In this document: positions 34,601-46,537 of the stretch, in pieces
How positions within the stretch are numbered: the stretch's first letter is position 1
Layout of the letters: each line of letters starts with the position of its first letter
Source: Ochotona curzoniae
Taxonomy: Eukaryota; Chordata; Mammalia; Lagomorpha; Ochotonidae
Direction: 5' to 3'
Length of the DNA: 64,000 nt
Assembly (NCBI RefSeq): GCF_017591425.1
Contig: NW_024466307.1
Span: 7,579,001 to 7,643,000, forward strand
Made by a program: the position numbers and the translations under genes
The notes under the pieces: generated by a model
The model's input: only the letters and a program-made list of their open reading frames with translations
Told to the model about the DNA's origin: nothing
The model's database searches: none

Positions 34601-35711
34601 GAGCCTAGAAAAGTGTCCGTTAGATATACTGTGGATGCCTAGTGAATATTTTGTGATTGAAGAAATTACTATGAAACCTTTTGCTTTAGAATATATTTGA
34701 ATGGATATTTAAATCTTTCCACTAGGACTCTCTGGAGCACAAAGTAATCCTAACTACACAAAAAATGAATCCTATTCTGTAAGCTAGGCTAGCAATGAAT
34801 TGAAAACACTAAGCCCATCCTCAAAATGCTTACCGTATAGCCGTGCCGATTCCTGATATCAGCTTGACCTTTCCATCTGACCTATCAAAGTCACTTTTGT
34901 TTTCAATATAAATGAAGCCACATAGATTTATATTGAAACAGGAATAAAATGGTACAAGTTTTAGAGATTTAAAGCTTTTATTCAGAAAGATGGAAATGAC
35001 TTTCTACCACTGGTAAGAAAAAAAAAAAGGACCATTCTCATTTTCCATCCTGAAGCATTCAATGATGAATTGTAAGAGTGCCTGTTTGGTTTGGAATCCA
35101 CGATGGGGTTAACTAGCCAAAGGTTCTTGAAGCAAGTGACATAAAAATGGGAAGGTCAGAGAAATGGAAAAGCTCCAGACCAACACAGGAATTGCATTTG
35201 CTTTGATGTTGCTCTTTCACTATTTCTCAAATAAAAATAAATTGACCTTGCCTGTTGAAATTTCATTGAACTACAGATGGCAGTATCTTGAAGATAAAAA
35301 GAGCCAGTGTGTCTTATTTCTGGAGCCTCTATCTTGTAGCAGTGTGTTTAGCATTCGACTTTTGTTTTTGAAAAGCTGGTATCATGTTGGGAGCAGAAGG
35401 ACACAGAAGCCACAACCTATCGGTGAATGATTTGTTTCTGAAATGTTTGGACAAGGGAACGACCAGTGCAGCAGGCTGGGGTCAGAGGAAGACCTGAGGA
35501 CAGGGTGGTGTCTTGGCCGTGCAGCCATGCCTGACAGAGGAAACAGTGTGTATTAGGAAGGAGGGGAGAACCTTCCATTCAGGAAGGAGAGCTGAGCAAA
35601 GACAAGATGGGCAGAATGACAGGACCCGAAGCCGAAAGCAGCTGGTTTGAACCAGAGACCAGTCAAGAGCCAGAGCAGATATTGCCAACTTAGGGACACT
35701 TTGCAAATGTT
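34601..35711. other. Intronic sequence, nothing recognised
   Basis: About 1.1 kb, with an A-run at 35019-35028. No named element. Confidence 0.5.
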
Positions 35712-36057
35712 GTATGTATGTATTTTTTGAGAAGTAGAGAGGAAGGGAAGAAGGGAGTGAGGAAAAGCAGGGAGAGAGAGAAAAAGAACACAACAAGCTT
35801 TCATTTCTTATTTCATTCCTTCAAATGGCTGTAACAGCCGGACTGCTCCAGGAAGACGCCAGAATCCTGCATCGTTGCTCTGGTTTCCCATGTGGACAGC
35901 AAGGGCCCACGCCTTTGGGCCATCTTCTGCTGTTTCCCCAAGCACATCAGCAGGAAGGGGAAGCAGATGCAGAGTAGCTGGGCCTTGAACCTCTACTGCA
36001 GTATGGGATGTCAGTATCACAGGTGCCAGCTTGACCCACTGTGCCAGCCATGGCCCT
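35712..36057 (-). mobile_element. C-type SINE, antisense, with GA-rich expansion
   Basis: After a long GA-rich part (35735-35790) come 'caaatggctgtaacagccgg', 'ggtttcccatgtggacagca', 'agcacatcagcaggaaggg', 'cttgaacctctactgcagt' and the head end 'tgacccactgtgccagccat'. The middle is shortened. Confidence 0.72.
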
Positions 36058-36562
36058 GTAAATGTCACCTTTCTCTGACTGGATGCCCAGCACAGGTAAA
36101 TTCAGGTTTGCTAGTGAATCCTAGACCTGCATTTTGATAAATTGGCAAATATTTAAATTTGCAAGATACTGTATATTACTGATATTTAATTAGGAAATCA
36201 CTTAGTTGGAAATATAAGCTGAGTCTGTAAAAGAAGCACTCCTGAAAGGATCCCACCAAGATCTCCTGGGAAGTGAAAAGGATCGACCATCCTGGAGAGG
36301 AGGCTGCGGGAAAGTTTAGTTTGCAAAGATCTACTCTTTGGCTTCAGCAGTCAAAATTCTTCATCTTGGTAGAGTAAAAATGGTACTGACCTGGGAGTTC
36401 AAAGATTGGGATTTAGGGACCAGTTTCCGTGCAAACTGATCCAACAAACAGTTCCTCTGGTCATTATAAAATGCATAACATCTGACCCCCGTATCTAAAA
36501 GATAGAAATAAAATAGGAAACACTCTGCAAAAGTACAGTTTTAAGATACAAATTATATAAGG
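36058..36562. other. Intronic sequence, nothing recognised
   Basis: About 500 bp of intron between two SINEs in opposite orientation. Nothing recognised. Confidence 0.5.
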
Positions 36563-36832
36563 ACAGACACTGCTACATAGCAGAGGAAGCTGCTGCCTTG
36601 GTGCCAGAATCCTGCATGGGAATCAGTCCACGTCCTGGCTGCTCCACTTCCAGCGTAGCTTCCTGCTGATGTGCCTGGGAAAGCAGCGGCTGATGACCCA
36701 AATACTTGCGAAACCTAGGCGAGGCTTCTGTCTGCCCTTGTTGCCATCTGGGAAGTGAACCAGTAGATAGAAGATCTCTCTCCTCCTTCTCTCTCTATTA
36801 ACCCACCTTTCAAATAAATAGTTTTTAAAGAG
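36563..36832 (+). mobile_element. C-type SINE, sense
   Basis: 'ggtgccagaatcctgcatgg', 'gtcctggctgctccacttcc', 'tgcctgggaaagcagcggct', 'tgttgccatctgggaagtga' and 'acctttcaaataaatagttt' appear in the correct order. The head is decayed. It faces the antisense copy at 35712-36057, so the two could form a hairpin in the transcript. Confidence 0.82.
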
Positions 36833-38935
36833 TGGAATTGCTTGAAACAAAGAAGGAGAGAGAGAGGAAAAATCACCTAAAACATTTAGTCCTTTCTCAA
36901 GAACTGTGCACCAAACAAAATGGCAGTCCCTGAGAAATAATACAATTTGATTTTCCAATAGTCACCACAATCAAGATCTTATCTCATGATTTTTCTCACA
37001 CTATGTGATTTCAACAAGTTAGAAAACAAATCCACGAAAGATTTTTTTCTCTTCCATGTAATGTTTGAATTCATGAAATTTAATCTAAAGCAATACTATC
37101 TTCAATCTCTTTATAGTCTTTTTTCAATAAAAATCTTCCATTCCTAAATTTTTTTTCAAAAATTATCAGATTTCTCTTGCAATGTCTAATCACTCTTAGG
37201 AAATAGAAAGCCCTGTGATTACTATAAATCAGACAGTTTTCATTCAGTTGTTTAAAAGCCCAGTCTCATTGGGATTGTCTAAGTGGATAATTTTATTCCA
37301 TTGGAATTACTGTTCTTTCAACAACAAAGGCATGGAAAGACTCAAAGCATGTAAATATGGAGGGAGGTGTGGTCCCTTCTCTTCTGGGTCCCTGTACCTC
37401 CATGAGCTCATCTTTCTTTCTGAAACACAGGGAGCATGGAGGGGGACTTGGAAAATACTGGTGATTTGCTTCCACTGGTACCATGGTAAATTGGCTGCTG
37501 ACTTCTTAGGGCTGCTTACTGTTTATGCAGTCTCCAGGACTTCACTACGACCTTCACCCTCGCTCTGCAGCGGCTTGTTTGCCTTTTAGGAGATTCTCTT
37601 GGACAACAGTTAGAATCATCTGTATTGCATAATGCTCTAGAGACATCTGTATACTTTGACCCAGGAACCCCGGGATGTTTACCCAACCCTACCACCACGT
37701 GCTCCAGCCTGCTACTGGAGTAGCCAGCCAACCTGACTCTTCCTCTAGATTTTCCAGTGGGAATTAGCATCAGAAGCTTAGCTCTTCCCCTTAACACCAG
37801 CGGCATATGTGTCATTCTATATGGCAATTGGTGGCTCACTCTATGTTCTCATTTTTTTCACATGCACATTAAATCTTCCCCTTTCTGAACTTCATTTCTT
37901 CCTCTCCTTGTTAGTTCTCTTGACACGTGAAAGTTTTCATCTGTAGCTCCTTTGCTGCTTCACCTACAGATCCATTGAACTACCATAAAAGGGTGATATT
38001 AATTGGATTAGGCCCAAGTTATGCAAAAATTCAGGCATGTTGGCATGGCTTTCACATTTCAGTTTATCCTACTTTTCCATTTAATATTTTAAAAAATGTA
38101 ATAATGCTAGACCAAGACGACCGAACTAAATTTGTTGCTAATTATCAATGTTGGCAAAGTATAGTTTAGAGTTCTAGGATTTCAAGATTTAATAATTTCT
38201 AGGTAAAGTATTAAGTGTCTCTTCGTTATGTTATTGACATTGACACAACAGTCTTAGCAGTAAACACTCCCCACACACCTTAGTGGTGAACACATGCCAT
38301 CTACATGAAAACACGAGATAATACTGCAACTTCCTTTACCAAACAATGATTAGCAATGAAGCTCCGAAGAATGGAGGAAGCAGAATGGACTACAGGAAAT
38401 CATCAACTGACCTTTAAAAGGCCGCCTACTTTTTTTTAATGTTTATGAAATAATTGAGATTGCTTGCTAAATAAAGGAAACATTCATAATTTCTTTGGCA
38501 TTCAAAGTTAGTGCTTGTGGGTAGCCTGCGATCAGGATGTATCGTCCGTGAACGGCTTTTGAAGGTGGCGATGACACACTGCTCGTTAACAGCAGTGAAG
38601 ATGAAGTGGGGTCTTTTCTGGGAAGAGGAGTACTTAGGACTCCCAGTCTCCTTCCAGTGCATGTAGTACCACATGCTCAGTGTTTCCTGAGCAAGGCTCA
38701 AAATGAATGTGTGTGTGGATTTGTCAGGCCAACTGTGTTTAAATGCCTTGCTTGATGATGCAGGGTGTTTCCTCACTCTTTTGAAGACATTTTGAAGTGT
38801 AGACTAAATGAATTTCTCACATTTTGGAAAATAGCAAGCAATTTCAGCCCTTTTTGTAAACTTTTTTTTTAAAACTTTCTGTGTGGTAGCCTACTGGAAT
38901 GAGTACCCAACTGGAATAACTTAATTACATATGGA
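36833..38935. other. Intronic sequence, nothing recognised
   Basis: About 2.1 kb. A 124-codon + strand frame (37215-37589) and a 107-codon - strand frame (37516-37839) overlap at their ends and resemble nothing known. No named repeat. Confidence 0.5.
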
Positions 38936-39272
38936 GGGGGGTGGGTATTGTAGTAGAGCAGGTGAAGCTACTGCGTTGGAATCCTGAAGGCCTTGGTTTG
39001 AGTTCTGGTTATACCATGGTCCCCCCTGGCTGCACCGTGGTTCTGCCTGCTTATGTGTCTGGGAGGGAATGGAAGATGGTCTGGTACATGGTTCCCACTA
39101 AAATGGGAACCTTGATAGAGTTCTAGGTTGTCTTTTCAAAGAGGGTGACCCTGATTGCTGCAGCTATTCAGAGGACTGAATCATAGGTTGGAATACTCTC
39201 TCTCTTTCTGCCCCTTCGCGACCTTCTTCTATTATCACTCTGCCTTTGAAATGAATATTTAAATTTTTAAAA
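38936..39272 (+). mobile_element. C-type SINE, sense, decayed
   Basis: It begins 'ggggggtgggtattgtagta', has a B-box-like 'ggtttgagttc' near 38996-39006 and 'gattgctgcagctattcaga', then a CT-rich end and 'tgcctttgaaatgaatattt'. It is strongly diverged. Confidence 0.75.
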
Positions 39273-39342
39273 ATTCATTTAAGTAATATTTTAAGCATTT
39301 CATACTGAATGAACACATGGATGCTTGTCAAAAAAAGCTTTT

Positions 39343-39643
39343 GTAAGATTTATTTATTTTTATTGGAAAGGCAGATTTACACAGAGAAGCAGAGACAGAA
39401 CTTCCAACTGCTGGTTCGCTCACCAAGTAGCCACAGCAGCCAGAGCTCAGCCGATCCAACACCAGGAGCTTCTGAGTTTCCCGTGCCCATGCAGGGTCCA
39501 GAGGCTTTGCGGCATCCTCTTTCCCAGGCTACAAGCGAGGAGCTAGATGGGAAGTGGAGCAGCTGGAACACAAGCCAGTGCCATCTGGGATCTCAGTATG
39601 TGCAAGGCAAGGCTTTAGCCACTAAGCCATTGTGCTGAACCCA
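39343..39643 (-). mobile_element. C-type SINE, antisense
   Basis: 'gtaagatttatttattttta' leads to 'ggaaaggcagatttacacag', 'cacagcagccagagctcagc', 'ccatgcagggtccagaggct', 'tgggaagtggagcagctgga' and the head end 'gccactaagccattgtgctg'. Near full length. Confidence 0.9.
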
Positions 39644-39712
39644 CTTGTCACCCTTTGTATTAGTTCAGAATGAAGACAAATATTCAGTGTAATTGCTGCG
39701 TAATTTTTCTTT

Positions 39713-40024
39713 TAAAGATTTATTTTTATTGGAAAGGTAGTCTTACAAAAGGAGAGATAAAAAAAGATCTTCTATCTGCTGGTTCACTCCCCAAATGGCA
39801 GCAACAGCTAGAGCCAAGCCAATTTGAAACCAGGAATCAGGATGCTGTTCAGGTCTTCCATATAAGTGCATGTCCCCAAGGCTTTGGTCATCTTCTACTG
39901 CTTTACCAGACTACAACCATGGAGCTTGTTGGTAAGTGGAGCAGTTGGGACACAAACAAGCATTCATATGGGTTCCCAGAAGTTGCAAGGTGAGGATTTA
40001 GCCACTGGGCAATCATGCCTGCAG
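39713..40024 (-). mobile_element. C-type SINE, antisense, second of a pair
   Basis: 'aaagatttatttttattgga' starts about 70 bp after the previous SINE. 'aagatcttctatctgctggt', 'tgcatgtccccaaggctttg', 'gtaagtggagcagttgggac' and 'ttagccactgggcaatcatg' follow. It has the same orientation as its neighbour, and both are fairly well preserved. Confidence 0.9.
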
Positions 40025-40866
40025 GTAATTTGTTATTAGGAAATTATTGGGATTTAAGGGCTGACTATAATCAAATTAAAAACACACTAATAGAAACAAA
40101 ATACCAGGTTCAAATAAAAGTTTGATATCTCTTGATTATTTTGCAGGAACCCTAGTTTAGGTAGAAAAGAAAAACTGGGTGAAAATGAGAATGATAGTAC
40201 AGTGTGTGCAGTTCAGAAACACCTCGTCAAGCTCCGGAGTCAGTTATCCAGCCAACTGCTTCTCCACAGTGAGTCATGTGCTGGCCTGCCAGGGAGAATT
40301 CCAGATGTCCTTCAAGCCTGCTGCTAACGAATGAGAAAAACAATGAACCATGACACCAAGGCCCAGCTAGTGAAAAGGAGTCCCTGTGTCTCGGAAACAA
40401 AGACATTGCATTTTGTCCCCTGTGCATGAGTTCTTGGGTGATACCCTGCTGTATCAGAATTGGGTCAGCCCCTGTAAAGAAGGACACCAGAATCTTGTAT
40501 CTTTTCCTATTGTTTGAAGAGAAACATCTGTGTTCTGTCATAGAAAATTTGAGATCTTTGACCCCCTTGGACAAAATCCGCAGTTCTCGGCACTGCGTCA
40601 TGATGTCATCCTCTTTCCATTTTGGTGGTGCTGTGATGTGTGTTTACTGTATTGTGTGTTTTTTCTTCTTTTCTGTCTAGAAGATCTCTACTGGCTTCCA
40701 GCTGAGGCCTAACACAAAAATTTGTGTGGTTAAAATCTTTCTAATGCCTTAGCTAAAGGGAGGTTTGATTTTAAAAATGAAGGGAGAATAATATTCACTA
40801 GAATGTAAGTTCTGAGATGGTGAGGAATTCAGCCCTGCTGCTACTGCTTTTCCTCCTTTAAACAGG

Positions 40867-40867
<1 letters not shown>
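40025..40867. other. Intronic sequence, nothing recognised
   Basis: About 840 bp with a 124-codon - strand frame (40227-40601) that has no family resemblance. Confidence 0.5.

Positions 40868-40948
<81 letters not shown>
40868..40948. repeat. (AC)40 microsatellite
   Basis: 81 bases of uninterrupted AC, the longest simple repeat of the window. It directly abuts the tail side of the antisense SINE at 40950-41186. Its length and purity predict a highly variable locus. Confidence 0.97.
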
Positions 40949-40949
<1 letters not shown>

Positions 40950-40952
<3 letters not shown>

Positions 40953-41186
40953 GTCAGATAGTTGGACAGGGTTCCCAACTGCTGGCTCGCTCCCCAGATG
41001 CCCACAGTGGCTAACACGAGGTTAGGCAGAGCTAGAAGAGTAATCCACGTCTCCCAACTAGGTGGCACAGTCCCGGGGACTTGGACCATCACTGCTGTCT
41101 CCAGGCTTTGTCATAAGCCCGCGGCAGGCATCCTACCCATGCACTCTGATGTGGGACACAAATGCTAAACCACTAGGCCAGACTCT
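40950..41186 (-). mobile_element. C-type SINE, alternative subfamily, antisense
   Basis: 'ggacagggttcccaactgct', 'ggctcgctccccagatgccc', 'gacttggaccatcactgctg', 'caggcatcctacccatgcac', 'tctgatgtgggacacaaatg' and 'taaaccactaggccagactc' match the subfamily with the extra block. The tail side is replaced by the (AC)40 repeat. Confidence 0.85.
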
Positions 41187-42722
41187 GGATCTGGCAAAAC
41201 TTCCTGTTACTATGACCGCTCACTGAGGCAACCATGGAGCCTTGAACAGTCTCTTGTCTGAAATAGGTGCTTAATAAATTTTCATTCAATAAAAGAATGC
41301 AAATGATACTGCTTGCTTTATGAATTTTTCTTGTCAGTTTAATTGAATATTGCATGCATAGTACCTCACCCAGCACCTACCCTGAAATATAGAAACCAGA
41401 ACGCCTTGAGTGTACCATTGTGGTCCCCAGACCTGCCAAACTTGACTTTGCAGTGCGTGAGTATCACCCCATCAATGGAGGGATGCTGATTGCATTCGCA
41501 TTTTGAATATTTATAAGTCCTGAGTGTTGTTATCAGCATCCTTGGACTCATAATAAGGAGTCTTTTATAGTATTAAGAACTTCATTGTGATTGCATTAGC
41601 AGCTGGCCTTATTCTGAAAAACTTCTTTCATGCAAAAAGTGGAGGAATATTCTGATCATGTTCCATGCCAGTGCACAAGTTCAGGACAACTAATGATTTG
41701 ACCATCACCTTTGCATTGTTTATTTAACAATTACACCCAGTCCATAAAATGAACTCATGGTTTCTTTCTTAAAATTGTTTAGGAAAGCCAGAGGCAGTGT
41801 TCCACTTGGAACTCTAAACAAATACAAATATGAACACGAGTGGCTCTGCAATGCCTTTTGTAAGGCTCAAAGACAGGTAGTTACAAAGAATAATAGTCCA
41901 GTTTTGGCTTGTGTATTTGTCTGATAACATCTGTATTTTCTTGAATCTCTCCTTGAAAACATGCATTTTAAGATCGAGCATTATAAAATGGCTTTGTATG
42001 TTATGTTTGTGCTGTTTTGTTGGTAGGCTGGAGTTTTGTTACTGTCAGTGCTACCTCTTCACATGTTATCAAGTGCCTGTGGCTGCAGGGCTGCTGGGAG
42101 AATCTAGTTTTAGAGCATTTAGGGCTCTACTGTCTGAGAAGTCTGTGTCTGACTCCACCTGCAGTGTCGAAGAAATTTTGCAGGAAGGACAGCTTTAGAT
42201 GGAAGAGCTCCAGGAAAACAGCAGTGCAGGCGCCTAGATGCCTATGATTGTTGCTTCTTCGGTTGGCCACTTTGATTCAGCATCATGGAGTCCTTAGATT
42301 GTTGAGTTTTGATTCATTACAGGCTGACATAGCAAAGCAGAGGTGTTTCCTTAGATGTAGCAGATGATTTTTACCTCTGCAGCTGCTTCTAAAGGCCCTG
42401 TACTCAGCTGTGAACTCCTAGCTCACACCTTCCCCTGCTCACTGAGAGGAGGGGTCCTGGGGAGGGATGTTGTCTCTTTAATTGATGTGGTTCCTAGGTT
42501 GCCTGGGGGTTCTTCTGAAATGCCCTGTATGGTTGCTTCCTTGGGCTTTCATCAAGAATCATCCTTCATAAGACTCTATTGGAATGGTTTTAATATGTGT
42601 GTTTTTTTTAATATCCGTCCTCTTCCAAAATTAGTAAACAACATAGTTCTCATTTCATTGGACCAATTGAGCTTACTTGTTTTCATTCTGTGCATTCACT
42701 AATTTTGTACTTTGCTGTCTGT
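41187..42722. other. Intronic sequence, possible L2/MIR tail near 41260
   Basis: 'aataggtgcttaataaattt' at 41262-41281 resembles the common end of L2 and MIR ('agtaggtgctcaataaatgtt'), but its flanks do not help. The remaining 1.4 kb shows nothing recognisable. Confidence 0.4.
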
Positions 42723-42735
42723 ACACACACACTCA

Positions 42736-42772
<37 letters not shown>
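42723..42772. repeat. (AC)n microsatellite
   Basis: About 25 AC units with two TC interruptions near 42732-42739. The interruptions at one end suggest an older origin than the repeat at 40868. Confidence 0.95.
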
Positions 42773-42774
<2 letters not shown>

Positions 42775-43534
42775 CTGACCTTGAAAGTCTGACAGTCCCT
42801 GAGGAACAAGTATTAATCACAATTACGTTATCTCCCTGAAAAATCTCAGGCCCCGCTTCCCTTTTTTTAAAGCACAGATGATTCCTGAACCAACAGGAAA
42901 CGAAGTTGAAAAATGGGTTAGCATTGCCCTTTCTTTCCCATCGTCCAGGAAAGGGACCGTGGTTTTCCCAAGACTGTCCAATTCATCTCCACGTCAAGTT
43001 CTTACCGTAACGAATTTCCCTTCTCGATTCTAATCTCTCTGTGTTCTGGGCAACTGTGACTTCACCAGCCAAGTTCTCTGCACGCAGTCACTCCTTCCTT
43101 TGCACACCCACCACACCACAGGTGTCTTTGCTGTCACGCTGTAGCACAATACACTAAGACACCGATGTTCCCCAGGTCAGGAGGTGTGTCTCATTTTCGA
43201 CTTCACATGCAGAGTGTAACAAAATGCATGCATATGTCTATTGGCTAATAAATGTGACCTAAATGAATGAGTAGCAGTTGTGGGAAAGTGAGTACTGAAT
43301 TTTCTATTAATGTCAGATTAAGAACATAGCCCATTATATGATACAGTAGCCATGCCACTCTCATATTAAAGAAAAAAAAAGTGTTTGTGTTCATGTGTGA
43401 CGAAGATAGAACTACAGCTTTTAAAAATATCAGGATCTTGATATTTGTCAAATGCTAATATGGTCATTACTGTTCCCTGTACAATTTTATTTTTTCTTGG
43501 TACCATTTCTCTCACTTTTGATTTAATATCGTGG
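42773..43534. other. Intronic sequence, possible L2 scrap
   Basis: 'ttggctaataaatgtgacct' and 'aaatgaatgagtag' near 43240-43275 resemble an L2 end ('gctcaataaatatttgttgaatgaatga'). The rest is unrecognised. Confidence 0.4.
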
Positions 43535-43910
43535 GTGTATGCATTGGTCCATTTTCCAGTGCTGTAGAAAAATCTCCAAGTCTGAGACTACATAAAGAGT
43601 TTTGCTTTTGCTGCACTTGAGGAGGCTCTAGGGCATGGCACTACCATCTGCCCTGCTCTGGGGAGGGCTGCCTTGGCTGTGTTGCAGGGTGGTGGCTTCA
43701 TGCCAGGAGTGGCAGAGCTTAGATGGTAAGACAAAGTCACAGAACGGGAAGAGGTTCTAGTTTGGCTTCTTCATAACTCATTGAGAACTGGTCAAGGTCA
43801 CACAGGAACTCCCTCCATCCCTCCTAAGGGCAGTACTCCACCTGCCCAGAGAGCTCATAACCTCCTCCTGGGTTCTGCCTCTCGGAGATTCATCAACACA
43901 GAGGGGGCCC
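43535..43910 (-). mobile_element. Possible ancient MaLR-type LTR fragment (antisense)
   Basis: 'gcattggtccattttccagt', 'gctgtagaaaaatctccaag' and 'tctgagactacataaagag' recall the antisense of MLT1/MST-type LTRs ('attagtccattttcatgctgc...gagactgggtaatttataaag'). 'ctcataacctcctcctgggt' may match their 'cctaatcacctcccaaaggc' phrase. Divergence is high, so this is tentative. Confidence 0.42.
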
Positions 43911-44639
43911 AGCTGTAGGTACGGATGCTTTTGTGGGACACTCTTAGCCCATGTCCACTCTGTGTAGGAAAAGCAGTTAAAGCTTTGGAAGGACATGGTG
44001 TTTCTCTGCCACAGAGGAGAAGGAAGGCTAACAATCACCAGGAGGCTCCAGATGGCTGCCTGGACCCTGAAGGGACAGGCTGGGAGCCTGCCTTAGTGTG
44101 GGCTGCAGTCATGAAGTACCACAGAAATGACGTTGGAGCCTAGGGATCACAAGTTCAAGCTTCAGGCACAAGTGTTGAGGCGTCTAGTGAGGTCCTGTGC
44201 TGTGACTGCTGTCTTGCCACTGCACCCGCAATTGCAAGGAGTCAGCATCTTTCTGGGGGCTAGAGGTCTGCATGGCTGTATTCCCCGCTTGACCTGATAC
44301 CCCCAAAGGCCTACCCTCTGATGCTAGAACTTCGTGGAGTTTGACGAGAGCACAGACTCTCAGGGTCATGGTAGAACATTTAACAAAGCTGCCTTATTTG
44401 CAAAAAAATGATAACGAATCTTGAGAATTCTAAGTATGGTGACATTGCACTGAAAATAAAAAATAGCTTTGTCCCTGGGAGGGGAGGCTGTGACCTTCTA
44501 GTGCGTGCCCCCGGAACCCCACAGAGCAAAAGCTGTTTGTTCACCAGCTTGTCTTTCTGTGATTTTCAGTATAGAATTTACATGATTTTTAGAGGACTCT
44601 GGTAGAACAGAAGGTGGTTTAAACATGTCTACTTTAACA
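43911..44639. other. Intronic sequence, nothing firmly recognised
   Basis: 'gcagtcatgaagtaccacag' near 44105-44124 could belong to another old LTR or DNA element ('cataacaaagtaccacaaac') but stands alone. Confidence 0.35.
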
Positions 44640-44908
44640 TTTATTTTTTTCATGTTATTTTGAAAAGTGGAGGGAGAGCGAGAGATCGACCTCACCTCCA
44701 CTCTGCAATAGTCAGGGCTAGGCTAGGCTGAAGCCCAGGGTTCAGAACTTCATCCATGGATTGGCTTGCAGGGGCCTAGGCAGCCTTCCCAGGCACGTCG
44801 GCAGGGAGCTGGATCAGAAGTCAGGCAGTTGGGATTTGAATGGATGTTCTGTGGTGCCGGATGCTGATGTTGCAGGCAGCAATTTGGCTCATCACACCCC
44901 AACAAGGA
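44640..44908 (-). mobile_element. C-type SINE, antisense, decayed
   Basis: 'tttattttttcatgttattt' and 'gtggagggagagcgagagat' are followed by 'cagggctaggctaggctga', 'aggcacgtcggcagggagct', 'ggatcagaagtcaggcagtt' and 'gatgctgatgttgcaggcag'. Parts of the body are missing. Confidence 0.75.
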
Positions 44909-46221
44909 CCCTGCATGGCACACTCCTGAATTGTCAGCAAGTTTTAAAAGACATTTAGATTGCGTAGGCTTCTAAGAAGGAGAGAGAGAGAAAGGAAAAA
45001 CAAGGAAGTGTTTGAAGACAGAAGCAGGCCCTTCCCTGCAGTGGCGGGTTTTGATGACAACTGAAAGGAACTTCAGCCAAGAATGTGTACAGAGATTGGA
45101 TTGTGACTGTTTTATAATCAGGAAGGATGCTGAGGATTCGGGGAGGGGGACAGCCTTAAAGCAGGGTGCTGGACACATTGATGAGTGTGCTCAGAAACGA
45201 ACAGGACTGCTGTCCCCATTCCATTTCATGGCACTGAAATCCTGTTGTTGAAACAACAAGACTTGAAAATAACAGGAACATCCTGCTGACAAAAATAAGT
45301 TCCTTATGATAAAATGCTGTCCAACTAAAGCCAAGATTTTTTGGACGGGGAAAGGGCATCGGTGGGAGTGAGGCTCGTGATGGATCAAACTTGAGTTTCC
45401 GTTCAATGCCCTTGCCTTAGGCCATGGCTGTATGGCTCGCTGAATGAAAGCTATTCTTTCACAAGGACTTTTATGTTTTGTGTTGTTTTTACTCTACAGT
45501 GTGATTAAAAACTGTTTCGCAGGAGAAATAAGTGCGAGCTAAGCTGCCTGGAACATAACTAGTGATCGTTTTACTTAGAAATGTGTGCATGTAATGTTTT
45601 TATTCTGTGATTTATTCGAAAGTCAGCTAGCTAAGTGGAAGAAAACACTGGAGACAATTCCTGAAGAAGGGATTTCCAGAATCTCAGTCCCTGAAAACAT
45701 TGTCCACTGCTCTTCTGTGGAGTCTGACTTCATTCCGAAGTCCCCAGAGAGCCCTGACAGACAGCCAGGGGCCGTGCAGCACGCATGCATGCTGTGTCCT
45801 TTCTTGGTTCAGCAGGCTAGAGGGGCAACGGATGACCTCCACTATCCCCTCTTCTAGGATTCCAAGGAAAAGCTGCATCTTCTAACATAAAGATGGGGAG
45901 TGTGGCTTGACCCACCTCTTCTATGGCCGCTTCTCTCCTCTTGGATGTCTTCCTTGTTCCGAATGTAGATTGAGTCCTGTACTTACATTAGAGGAATCAT
46001 CCCTGGTAATAGTCATCATAATGAATCTTCTGAAAGGTTCTCATCTGAGACCGTGACCTGCACTGCCCCCTAAGGCTCTTGCTATACTCTAAGAAGATGT
46101 TGCTGTGACCCAGCACCAGCACCACCGCTGCTTTATGGGAGACTGACTCAACTCCCAGAGTAATAAGAGTGGACCTGGCACCAGATTATTTGCTTAATCT
46201 GGACACTGAATCTTCATTCTT
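44909..46221. other. Intronic sequence, nothing recognised
   Basis: About 1.3 kb with several overlapping frames of 60-90 codons on both strands, none recognisable. A GA-rich patch lies at 44980-45003. Confidence 0.5.
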
Positions 46222-46537
46222 TTATATATTATATATATTTGAATGGCAGATTTACAAAGGGGAGGAAAAACAAAGATTTTCTGTTTGCTGGGTCATTCTC
46301 CAAATGCCCATATGGTCAGTGCTGAGCTGAACTGAACTGATCAAGAACCAGGGGCTTCTTCCAGGTCTTCCACATGGGTGCAGGGTCCTGAGGCTTTGGG
46401 CCGTCCTCGACTGCTTTCCCAGGCCACAAGCAAGGAGCCAAATGGGAAGTGAGGCCACCAGGATTAGAACCGGTGCCCATATGGGATACCAACAGTTGCA
46501 AGGTGAAGATTGAGTCCCTGAGCCATCACGCAGGGCC
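46222..46537 (-). mobile_element. C-type SINE, antisense, with TA-rich tail
   Basis: The tail is turned into 'tatatattatatatatttg'. The body has 'ttccaggtcttccacatggg', 'gctttgggccgtcctcgact', 'aggattagaaccggtgccca' (B-box complement) and the head end 'gagccatcacgcagggccc'. The head and body are close to the young copies, so it is fairly recent. Confidence 0.92.

Noticed and set aside
40749..41092. Two - strand frames with a long Cys-Val repeat
   Set aside because: Pure translation of the (AC)40 microsatellite, not a cysteine-rich protein.
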